Of a DNA stretch of 13,133 bases, positions 6,212-13,133 are shown in pieces; within the stretch, counting starts at the first letter, position 1; each line of letters opens with the position of its first letter. The translations under genes and the position numbers were made by a program. The notes under the pieces are model-generated. The model was given only the letters and a program-made list of their open reading frames with translations. It was not told the DNA's origin and made no database searches. Source of the DNA: CAYWTX01 sp964461295 (GTDB lineage Bacteria; Planctomycetota; Phycisphaerae; SM23-33); the NCBI GenBank assembly GCA_964461295.1, contig CAYWTX010000437.1, positions 1 through 13,133 on the forward strand. The letters run 5' to 3'.

Positions 6212-9200
6212 ATGCAACCGCGAGGATTGGGACTGATTCCATTCGCTCTGTCCCCACTGGCGTTGTGTGCGTCTCTGGGCGCCGCCGAGCCGCCCGGCTC
6301 GCCCCCTGCGGCCGCCGCCACACGCGGCGGCGTGTGCGTGCACGTGTGCTCCGGCGACGCGGGGCGCGGCGTCGAGCTGGCCCGCACCGGCCGGTGGATC
6401 GTCCACGCGCTGTGCGGCAGCGAGGCCGCGACGGGCAAGGCGCGAGCAGCGTTCGCCGAAGCCCGCGTCTACGGCCTGGCGTCAGCGGAGCACAGGCCGC
6501 GGCTGGAATCGCTGCCCTACGCGAATCGGCTGGTCAACCTGGTGATCGTGGACGATTGGGCGGACGCGGCCAAGCGCGGGCTGACGTGGGCCGAGTGCCT
6601 GCGGGTCACGACGCCGCGGGGCACGGTGCTCGTGGGCGGGGCAGCCCTGGACGAAGTGAAGGCGCAACTGTCGCGGCAGGGCATGGCGGTGCAGGAGATC
6701 GCCCGCGACGGCGATCTCGTGCGGATCACGACGGCCTGGCCGGCGGACATCGGCCAGTGGACGCACAATCGCTACCGCGATGCCGGCAACCAGGCGCTCG
6801 CCACCGACCCGATCAACCCGGCCACGCAGAACCTGTGGTTCCAGTGGATCGACGGGCCGCCGAATGGGGCGGGCCACCACGGAGTCATGGGCGCGATCGT
6901 CAGCGCTGACGGGCGGCTGATCACGCTGGCGGACTACGAGGCGGCAGCGCTGTTCCGCGACGGCAAGTTCTGGGGCTCCCGTCCATTCCACCAGGTGTTC
7001 GCCCTTTCCTGCCGCGACGCATTCAACGGCACCGTTCAGTGGGTGCGGCCGTGGAACGGCATCAACATCAAGAAGGCCAAGCGATCGCTGGCGGTTGTCG
7101 GCGACCGCATTTACACCGTTGAGGCCGGGCGGCTGACGGCCACCGACGCGCGCGACGGGAGCATTCTCTACGCGGCAGAGGCTTCTCACGCCGGCCAGAC
7201 AACTTGTCGCTGGATGAATATCAGAGACGGCAATGGCATGTACGCCGCCAAGGCCCCCGAGAACTTCCGATTCCACTTCGATTCGTGGCTGCATTGTGAC
7301 GAGAAAGTTGTCGCGGTGCATGATCCCGCGGCCCGCGACCTGTGGGTCTTCGAGGCCGCCTCGGGCAAGCTGCTGTGGAAGGGTCCGGAGGCGGTCGCGT
7401 GGGCCGCTCTCGATGGCGGGCGGATCTTCGTGGGGCTGGAGGTCCCCGACCAGGCCAAGTCCACGGAACTGCGCGCCTTCGATGCCGTCAGCGGGAAGCT
7501 GCTGTGGAAGAAGACGCCCGGCGACCTTGGCGAGACCGAAGGCGGGCGGCTCGCGCTGCACGTGGCCAGCATGGGGATGGTGTTGGCGTCAGTCGGCAAG
7601 TCCGCCACTGTCGTACTCAACGGGACAAGCGGCGAGGTCGTCCATCGTCTGGAAGCGCAGGGCGACCCCCGATTCGTCGGGGACAGGATCGTGACGGGCA
7701 GCAAGTGGTTCGATCTGAAGACGGGCGCCCTGACGGGCGAAGCGGCAAGACCCAGCCCACACGCGGCCATGGGGATGTGGGCGTGCTCCGCGGGGGCCTA
7801 CACTCAGCGCCAATTCCTGGACGCATTGACCGACGGCGTGAAGCCTGCCAAAGGGCGGGATAGGCCCGTCCTCCAGCACCCCCACATGGGCAGCGCGCGG
7901 ACGCACAATGTCTGCATCACGGGAGACATCGTGGCCCATGGGCTGATCTACCAGCCGGAACAGGGCTGCATGTGCGGTACTCCGTACAGAGGGGGCCGCG
8001 TGCGCGGGCTGTATGCCCTCGGTCCGGTGGAAGTCGCGCCTCCGCAGCGGGCCTTCGAGGAACCCGGTGTGTTGGAGAAGGGCCCCGCGTTCGGCAAGGT
8101 CGATGCGAAGGGTTTGCCCGACACGGCCGCCGGTGACTGGCCTATGCTCCGCGCCGACCCGGAGCGGTCGTGTTCCTCGGATGCCAACATCCCCGCCCGG
8201 ATCGAAGTCCTGTGGCGCACGCCGTTGGCCGCGCGTCCCGATGCATGGGTCGTGCGCAGCAGTTGGCGGGCCCAGCACCACCACAACCAGACCATCAGCG
8301 CGCCGGTGGTTGCGGGCGGCAAAGTGTTCGTCGCTCTGGTCGACGAGCATCAGGTCGTGGCGATGGACGCCGCGGGCGGCGAGGTTCTGTGGCGTTTCAC
8401 GGCCAACGCCCGCGTGGACTCGCCCCCCACGATCCACAAGGGGCTGTGTCTGTTCGGCTGCCGCGACGGCTGGGTCTACTGCCTGCGCGCCGATGACGGC
8501 GTGCTTGCGTGGCGACGGCGCATCACCCCTTTGGACCAGCGCATCCTGGTCTACGGGCAACTGGAGTCGCGCTGGCCCGTCGTTGGCTCGGTCCTGGTCA
8601 ACGGCAGCCGCGCCTACGCCACGGCGGGGCATGACGAGGGCCTGGGCATCCTCTTGTGGGAGTTTGACCCGGCGACGGGGGCGACGCTGGCGTACCGCGC
8701 GGCGCCACCGTCGCAATTCCCCAACGGCATCCTCGTTCGCGGCGAGGATGGGGGCATCTACCTGAGCAGGGCGGCCGTGACGCCCTCGCCGTCCGCCGCC
8801 ACGCAGCCCGCCGCGGCGAAGCGACTCGTCGGGCCTCTCAAGAGAACCATCCCCGTACTCCCGGATCACCTGATGCCGGTGGAAACGCCCATCCTCAGCA
8901 CCGGAGGCACCACGTGGACAGGCCCGATGCGGGTCGGCGCACAGTTCATGCGGCAGATCTGTGCCAACCGCTGGACGTGGGACATCCAGCGCCTGATCGG
9001 CTTCACCGATCGCGGCTACAAGGCCGGCGGCCTCACCCCGCACGCGGGCTGGAACGATGCCAACGTGTCGGCCGGGGCGATCTTCCGCATCGACCCATCG
9101 AAGCTCGCGGGCGAGGCCGGCAAAGCGCTGCTCTGGCAGACGCCGGCGCAATACGACGTGTGGGCGATGGCGCTAGCGGGCGACCGGTTGGTGAGCGGCG

Positions 9201-9622
9201 GTCCGCGGATCGACCGCCCGGAGTCCGCTGTGCCCGCGACACAACCAGCCCCGACACGGGCGCCGTCGTATTCGGAGACCATCGTCCGGCTCGCGCAGGC
9301 CCTCCCGCGCGACAGCCAACCGGCCACCGCGCCGGCCGAACCGCCCTACAAGTCCCTGCCCGTCGGCAAGCCGGCCGAGTTGCTCTGGAACCCGGAGTTC
9401 CTCCAGTCTGAGATGATCTGCCGCTGGTTTGTCCGCCACCAGGATCCCCTGACCGCGCCGGGATTCGTCAGGGTCCATGGTGCCGCCGACGGCAAAGCAT
9501 CGGCCGAGATTCAACTCGGGTCCGCGCCCGTCCAGGATGGAATCGCCATCGTCCGCGGGCACCTCTACGTGACGACGGCGGACGGGAGCGTGCTGTGTCT
9601 TGGCTCGCGGCGGCCCAACTGA
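6212..9622 (+). CDS. Exported PQQ-like beta-propeller protein with methyltransferase-like N-terminal domain
   Basis: A 1136-residue protein. The ATG has GGAG (6202-6205) 6 nt upstream. Residues 1-25 look like a Sec signal peptide; C19 lacks a good lipobox (LALC). Residues 39-175 resemble a class I SAM methyltransferase fold: a motif-I-like strand and loop VCVHVCSGDAGRGVEL (41-56), RLVNLVIVDD (106-115), and AECLRVTTPRGTVLVGG (127-143). The glycine-rich loop is degenerate. Two PQQ/BamB-type propeller regions follow. The first spans about 180-605, with GKLLWK at 385-390 and 428-433. The second opens at 642 with DWPMLRADPERSC and contains EVLWRFT (724-730), DGWVYCLRADDG (752-763) and LLWEFDPATG (814-823). 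A CMC motif (586-588) sits between them. Ala/Pro/Gln-rich stretches lie at 855-870 and 1005-1045. The architecture is recurrent in planctomycetes, to my knowledge. It probably binds or scaffolds in the periplasm; no enzyme activity can be assigned. It lies between two HzsA-related genes and probably shares their transcript. Confidence 0.85.
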   Translation: MQPRGLGLIPFALSPLALCASLGAAEPPGSPPAAAATRGGVCVHVCSGDAGRGVELARTGRWIVHALCGSEAATGKARAAFAEARVYGLASAEHRPRLESLPYANRLVNLVIVDDWADAAKRGLTWAECLRVTTPRGTVLVGGAALDEVKAQLSRQGMAVQEIARDGDLVRITTAWPADIGQWTHNRYRDAGNQALATDPINPATQNLWFQWIDGPPNGAGHHGVMGAIVSADGRLITLADYEAAALFRDGKFWGSRPFHQVFALSCRDAFNGTVQWVRPWNGINIKKAKRSLAVVGDRIYTVEAGRLTATDARDGSILYAAEASHAGQTTCRWMNIRDGNGMYAAKAPENFRFHFDSWLHCDEKVVAVHDPAARDLWVFEAASGKLLWKGPEAVAWAALDGGRIFVGLEVPDQAKSTELRAFDAVSGKLLWKKTPGDLGETEGGRLALHVASMGMVLASVGKSATVVLNGTSGEVVHRLEAQGDPRFVGDRIVTGSKWFDLKTGALTGEAARPSPHAAMGMWACSAGAYTQRQFLDALTDGVKPAKGRDRPVLQHPHMGSARTHNVCITGDIVAHGLIYQPEQGCMCGTPYRGGRVRGLYALGPVEVAPPQRAFEEPGVLEKGPAFGKVDAKGLPDTAAGDWPMLRADPERSCSSDANIPARIEVLWRTPLAARPDAWVVRSSWRAQHHHNQTISAPVVAGGKVFVALVDEHQVVAMDAAGGEVLWRFTANARVDSPPTIHKGLCLFGCRDGWVYCLRADDGVLAWRRRITPLDQRILVYGQLESRWPVVGSVLVNGSRAYATAGHDEGLGILLWEFDPATGATLAYRAAPPSQFPNGILVRGEDGGIYLSRAAVTPSPSAATQPAAAKRLVGPLKRTIPVLPDHLMPVETPILSTGGTTWTGPMRVGAQFMRQICANRWTWDIQRLIGFTDRGYKAGGLTPHAGWNDANVSAGAIFRIDPSKLAGEAGKALLWQTPAQYDVWAMALAGDRLVSGGPRIDRPESAVPATQPAPTRAPSYSETIVRLAQALPRDSQPATAPAEPPYKSLPVGKPAELLWNPEFLQSEMICRWFVRHQDPLTAPGFVRVHGAADGKASAEIQLGSAPVQDGIAIVRGHLYVTTADGSVLCLGSRRPN

Positions 9623-9740
9623 CGCCGGGGGCCCTGTAACGTATGGCTGCCACGTCTTCCCATGCCACTTCAGCAAGACCCACCGGCTGCCTTCGGGGTT
9701 AAGAACAAGCATGGACGGCAAACAGGCCAAGGAGACTCCT

Positions 9741-12662
9741 GTGCGCGGAACAGCCCGGGAATGGATCGCCGCGATGGTCGGTGCGATGGGCGCTGGGGCG
9801 ATTGGTCTGGTGGTGGCGCAGAGCGCGGCCGGGCCGGCGGCGGCGCCGACTGTGACGCCGGTGGTCGCTCCGCCGGCCGTTCAGTCTGCCGTGGCCGACC
9901 TGGCGGCCGAGTGGAAAGCCCGATACGGGGAGTTGCAGCGGATCATCGCCGCGCGCGGCACGCAGCGCGGGGCGGAGGAAGTGCATCGCATCGAGTCGAT
10001 GATCCTGCCGGAGGACCGGGATCCGCTGGACGTGGAGCTTCGCCGCACGGCGGCTCTACTGGTCGACGTGAAGCGCCTGGGGCCGACGCGCGACCTGGGC
10101 GCCGCCGAGGCACGGCTGGCGGAACTTCGCCGGTTGGCCAGCCAGGCGGCGCCCGACGCGCGAGCGGCGCCGGTGCCCCCGCCGGTGCCGGCGCGAAGCA
10201 ATGCTCCCTCGGCAGCGGCGGCGCGCGGGTCGGCAGAGCCCAATCGCTCGCCCCAGGCGGCGGCGCCGGCTGGTCCCTCCGCCGGTTCGCTCGACGCGCT
10301 GATGGACGAGCTTGGGCGAGCGGCCAATGCTCCCGCTCTTGCGCCAAGGGCCCAGCCCCCTGGCCGCCCGGCCGGGAGCGTTGAGGCGGGCGCCGGGGGT
10401 GTTGGTGGAGGGGCCGGAGGCCGGGGGTCTGGGGACGGCGCCGCGGCGTCCGTCACGCACTCGCGAGCCGACCTGTTCGCCCGGGTCAGCGCCGTGCGGC
10501 GCGAGATCGCCTTCGCCAACCCGTTGCTGCGCGGCATCGACAAGCTCCTGTTGCTCAAGACCGCCCGCAAGCGCCCCGGGCATTGCTGCGACCAGTTCTT
10601 CGGCACGCATGTCGGCGACAGCGGGCCGGTGGGGGGCATCTACACCCTCGACAACCCGTTCGGCCCGAATCCATCGCTGCGGAACCTTCTAGCCGACGCC
10701 GTCGTCCAGAACGGCCGGCTGAAGGGCCAGAAACTTGTCGGCGGCTCCTTCCTGTCGCCGGACGTTTCATACGACGGTCGCGTCATCGTCTTCGCCTACA
10801 CGATGTGCAAGACCGGCGCCGGCCGCACCGTCACCATGGACAGCGCCAAGGGCATCTGGGACCCCAACGGCGCGTATCACGTTTTCCGGGTGAACGCCGA
10901 CGCCAACGGGCCGGGAGGCAGCGACCTTCGCCAGCTCACCGACGGCGGGTTCAACGACTTCGATCCCTGCTGGCTTCCCAGCGGGCGCGTCGTCTTTATT
11001 TCGGAGCGGCGCGGCGGGTACGGGCGCTGCCACGGCCGCCCGGTGCCCACGTATACGCTGCACTCGATGGACGAGAACGGCGGCGACATCGTCACGCTCA
11101 GCTACCACGAGACCAACGAGTGGAATCCGTCGGTTACCAACGACGGGATGATCCTCTACACCCGATGGGACTACATCGACCGAGGCGACTGCATCGCGCA
11201 TCACCCGTGGGTGATCACCCCCGACGGACGCGACGGCCGGGCCGTGCAGGGCAACTTCCCGCTGGCCCGCCAGGCGCGCCCCGACACCGAGCACGAGCTG
11301 CGGGCGATTTCGGGTTCGCGCCGGTTCGTCGGCGTGGCGGCGCCGCACCACGGGCAGAACTTCGGCTCGCTGATCCTGATCGACCCCGACGTGGAGGACG
11401 ACGGCGCGATGAGCCCGCTGAAGCGCATCACGCCGGACAACAACTTTCCTGAAACGCAGGGCGGCAAGGGGCTGTACGGAACGGCCTGGCCGCTCAGCGA
11501 GGACTACTACCTGTGCGTGTACAGCGGCACGCACCGTGACGCGGTGTATCTCATCGACGCGTTCGGCAACCACGAACTGCTGTACTACGATCCCGACATC
11601 GAGTGCCTGGCCCCGATGCCCTTGGGTCCGCGCCCGCGCCCGCCGGTCCTTCCGCACGTCACCGCCGTGGGCAAGCCCGCCCAGCGCCCCGGCATCGTCG
11701 CCGACAAGGCGGGCGCGGCCCAAGGCCGCGCCGTCGTCACGTGCGTGAACCTCTACGACGGGCTGCTGCCCTGGCCCGCGGGGACGCGGATCAAGGAACT
11801 GCGGATCATCCAGCTCTTCCCCAAGGCCACGCCGAGCATGGGCAGTCCCAACATCGGCCGCTGGGCGGAAAGCCTCGCCCGCGGCGTGGTGGGCACGGTG
11901 CCCGTCGAAGCCGACGGCAGCGCGCAGTTCACGGTCCCAGCCGGCAAGACGCTGTACTTCCAGGCGCTGGACGCCAACGGTCTGGCCGTGCAGTCGATGC
12001 AGTCGGGAGCGTACTTCCATCCGGGCGAGCGGCTGACGTGCCAGGGCTGCCACGAGCATCGCTACCGCGCGCCGGCGGCGCCGTTCAACGTGCCGCTGGC
12101 CTTGCGGCGGGCCCCGTCGACGCCGAAGGCCGAGGTGCCGGAGTGCTGGCCGGTGAGCTTCCCGCGGCTGGTGCAGCCGGTGCTGGACGCCAAGTGCGTG
12201 CCGTGCCACCGGCAGAACGTCGGCAAGGCGCCCGACCTTGCCTCGCCCAATGCATCGGTGAGGGATTCGGGGGTGCCGGAGCGCCCCCGCCCGGCGGGGC
12301 AGGGCTCTGGCACGGATGCGCAGGCCGCCGGCGTCAAACCCCCGCCTCAACCCGTGCGCCGCGCCGGCGGCTGGACGCCCGCCTACAACGTGCTTTCCCA
12401 GCGCGGCTTCGGGCGCAGCGGCAAGCCGCCCAGCCGCGCCGACGTTCGCACCGTGCCCGGCGAGTTCGGCGCCGCCGCCAGCAAGCTCTACCAGATGCTC
12501 GCGGCCGGGCATCCCGGCGGCAGCGGGCCGAAGGTGAACCTGACGGCAGAGGAGATGCGCCGCATCACGCTCTGGCTGGACACCAACTGCAACTTTTTCG
12601 GCGACTACCTGAACACGGAGGCCCAGGCCGCGGGCGAGAAGGTCGTGCCCGCGTTGGAGTAG
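9741..12662 (+). CDS. HzsA-related secreted diheme protein with PD40 propeller
   Basis: A 973-residue protein, paralogous to the product of 3207-6158. The GTG at 9741 is chosen because AAGGAG (9729-9734) lies 6 nt upstream; the ATG at 9711 has no such site. Signal peptide: hydrophobic 9-26, cleavage near VVA-QSAA. A helical segment (48-135) and a Pro/Ala/Gly low-complexity linker (about 137-238) replace the discoidin domain of the paralogue. The shared core starts at FANPLLRGIDKLLLLK (258-273), followed by a vicinal cysteine motif GHCCDQFFG (280-288), PD40 propeller repeats at about 335-625 (NDFDPCWLPSGRVVFISERR, HETNEWNPSVTNDG, TRWDYIDRGDC), and GTVPVEADGSAQF (718-730). Heme sites: C767-Q-G-C770-H771 and C819-V-P-C822-H823. 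A Pro/Gly-rich insert (about 835-880) precedes the C-terminal LTAEEMRRITLWLDTNC motif typical of planctomycete cytochrome proteins. It is probably a periplasmic electron-transfer or catalytic partner of the two proteins encoded upstream. The reaction is unknown. Confidence 0.85.
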   Translation: MRGTAREWIAAMVGAMGAGAIGLVVAQSAAGPAAAPTVTPVVAPPAVQSAVADLAAEWKARYGELQRIIAARGTQRGAEEVHRIESMILPEDRDPLDVELRRTAALLVDVKRLGPTRDLGAAEARLAELRRLASQAAPDARAAPVPPPVPARSNAPSAAAARGSAEPNRSPQAAAPAGPSAGSLDALMDELGRAANAPALAPRAQPPGRPAGSVEAGAGGVGGGAGGRGSGDGAAASVTHSRADLFARVSAVRREIAFANPLLRGIDKLLLLKTARKRPGHCCDQFFGTHVGDSGPVGGIYTLDNPFGPNPSLRNLLADAVVQNGRLKGQKLVGGSFLSPDVSYDGRVIVFAYTMCKTGAGRTVTMDSAKGIWDPNGAYHVFRVNADANGPGGSDLRQLTDGGFNDFDPCWLPSGRVVFISERRGGYGRCHGRPVPTYTLHSMDENGGDIVTLSYHETNEWNPSVTNDGMILYTRWDYIDRGDCIAHHPWVITPDGRDGRAVQGNFPLARQARPDTEHELRAISGSRRFVGVAAPHHGQNFGSLILIDPDVEDDGAMSPLKRITPDNNFPETQGGKGLYGTAWPLSEDYYLCVYSGTHRDAVYLIDAFGNHELLYYDPDIECLAPMPLGPRPRPPVLPHVTAVGKPAQRPGIVADKAGAAQGRAVVTCVNLYDGLLPWPAGTRIKELRIIQLFPKATPSMGSPNIGRWAESLARGVVGTVPVEADGSAQFTVPAGKTLYFQALDANGLAVQSMQSGAYFHPGERLTCQGCHEHRYRAPAAPFNVPLALRRAPSTPKAEVPECWPVSFPRLVQPVLDAKCVPCHRQNVGKAPDLASPNASVRDSGVPERPRPAGQGSGTDAQAAGVKPPPQPVRRAGGWTPAYNVLSQRGFGRSGKPPSRADVRTVPGEFGAAASKLYQMLAAGHPGGSGPKVNLTAEEMRRITLWLDTNCNFFGDYLNTEAQAAGEKVVPALE

Positions 12663-12709
12663 GGCGGGGGCGTGTTACCGCAGAGGCGCACGGGCCGCAA
12701 AGATGGATC

Positions 12710-12947
12710 TCAGTCGGACAGATGGCGCAGCACTTCATCTTCGTCCAGACCGTGCGTTTCGGAAACTGCGCGGAGAATGGCGTTGAGGGCGCCAATGCGA
12801 AGGGGCCTGTAATCCGGCACGGCGAGTCGATGGCGTCGGGGTAACTCAATCTGCAGGATCATGTGACTGCCCACTTGGTGAACCCGTCTGTAGCCGAAGG
12901 CCCTCTGCTGCCAACTCCCTTCCCGAGAGGTCCCGGGGCAGTCTCAT
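12710..12947 (-). pseudogene. hicA: Frameshifted HicA-family toxin gene
   Basis: HicA toxins are small mRNA interferases with a double-stranded-RNA-binding-like fold and an active-site histidine. The ATG at 12947 starts MRLPRDLSGRELAAE, a typical HicA N-terminus, but this frame meets a stop after 33 residues. The rest of the family sequence continues in the next frame: RAFGYRRVHQVGSH, with the expected active-site His in GSH, then ELPRRHRLAVPDYRPLRIG and ALNAILRAVSETHGL, ending at the TGA at 12710-12712. The shift lies near 12896-12911. The total span is 238 nt (79 codons plus one base), close to normal HicA length. No start codon in the second frame can rescue the N-terminus. Either the gene is inactivated or the assembly has an indel. 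It overlaps the upstream hicB by ATGA. Confidence 0.8.
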
Positions 12948-13133
12948 GAGGCGGTTACCGCCTCATCGCGAACCAGACGCAGCCGGATCCGCCGCGGGGG
13001 AGTTGAGTCGAAAAAGAAGGCTTGGACGGCTTCGACGACGTTCGAGCGGAGTTCCTCCCACGTGTCGCTCTGAGTGAACATGTCCTCGCCCAGGCACTCG
13101 GCGATATATCCGCCGTCACCTTCCTGCGTGACC
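12944..13133 (-). CDS. hicB: HicB-family antitoxin, partial (5' end beyond window)
   Basis: The C-terminal 62 residues of a HicB-like antitoxin run to the window edge. The visible part, VTQEGDGGYIAECLGEDMF followed by TQSDTWEELRSNVVEAVQAF, is the characteristic partial-RNase-H-like HicB fold. It ends with RRIRLRLVRDEAVTAS. Members of this short class are roughly 70-75 residues, so only about 10 N-terminal residues should be missing. HicB binds and neutralises HicA and usually represses the operon. Here its stop codon overlaps the hicA start (ATGA), implying translational coupling. The reading frame is intact, unlike that of its partner. Confidence 0.85.
   Translation of the reverse strand, partial: VTQEGDGGYIAECLGEDMFTQSDTWEELRSNVVEAVQAFFFDSTPPRRIRLRLVRDEAVTAS

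Noticed and set aside
9643..9702. Short ATG frame in the gap between the propeller gene and the second HzsA-related gene
   Set aside because: It has only about 19 codons with no ribosome binding site or similarity, so it cannot be supported.
9600..9740. Upstream starts for the second HzsA-related gene (TTG 9600, ATG 9711)
   Set aside because: TTG 9600 lies inside the previous gene. ATG 9711 lacks a good ribosome binding site and puts polar residues before the signal peptide. GTG 9741 has AAGGAG at 6 nt.
10767..12512. Minus-strand open frame of 581 codons opposite the second HzsA-related gene
   Set aside because: It has no recognisable domain or ribosome binding site and is antisense to a well-supported gene, so it is a GC-driven shadow.
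3207..12662. Hydrazine synthase or anammox function for the cluster
   Set aside because: Only alpha-subunit-like architecture is present, with no beta or gamma subunit or other anammox genes nearby. High GC and the XylR-type regulator also argue against it.
12565..12849. Minus-strand open frame of 94 codons overlapping the hicA remnant
   Set aside because: It is in the wrong frame for the HicA sequence and runs antisense into the second HzsA-related gene.

Overview
The window looks like chromosomal DNA of a GC-rich member of the Planctomycetota, probably a Phycisphaerae-like lineage. This is inferred from protein families only. It carries large exported PQQ-type propeller proteins, HzsA-related PD40/cytochrome c proteins, a XylR-type AraC regulator, and a dksA-like gene next to lspA (as I recall, a neighbourhood also seen in Chlamydia). 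Secreted proteins have TQPA-type alanine/proline-rich linkers, and GTG starts are common.

Layout. Positions 1-267 hold no gene. They contain two tandem 18-bp repeats that look like the end of an insertion sequence, followed by a strong sigma70-type promoter. Next come a DksA/TraR-family protein (268-978) and signal peptidase II, lspA (1092-1784). A 51-nt near-perfect hairpin lies between them, directly before the lspA ribosome binding site. lspA converges on a XylR-family regulator (3060-1867, minus strand), with a GC-rich hairpin in the gap. The regulator is divergent from a three-gene plus-strand cluster: an HzsA-related protein with an N-terminal discoidin-like domain and one heme c motif (3207-6158); a 1136-residue exported PQQ-like beta-propeller protein with a degenerate methyltransferase-like N-terminal domain (6212-9622); and a second HzsA-related protein with two heme c motifs (9741-12662). 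At the right edge, on the minus strand, are a partial hicB antitoxin gene and a frameshifted hicA toxin gene.

How the genes may work together. The three large proteins all have signal peptides, lie in one direction with short gaps, and sit opposite a sugar-sensing-type regulator. I infer an envelope-located redox or ligand-binding module: two paralogous c-type cytochrome/propeller proteins around a third propeller protein. It is probably induced by a small molecule, perhaps a sugar. They resemble the alpha subunit of anammox hydrazine synthase only as distant family members. No other hydrazine synthase subunit is in the window, so hydrazine synthesis is not supported. This cluster is the best candidate for an undescribed system here. 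The dksA-lspA pair and the hicBA remnant are unrelated neighbours.
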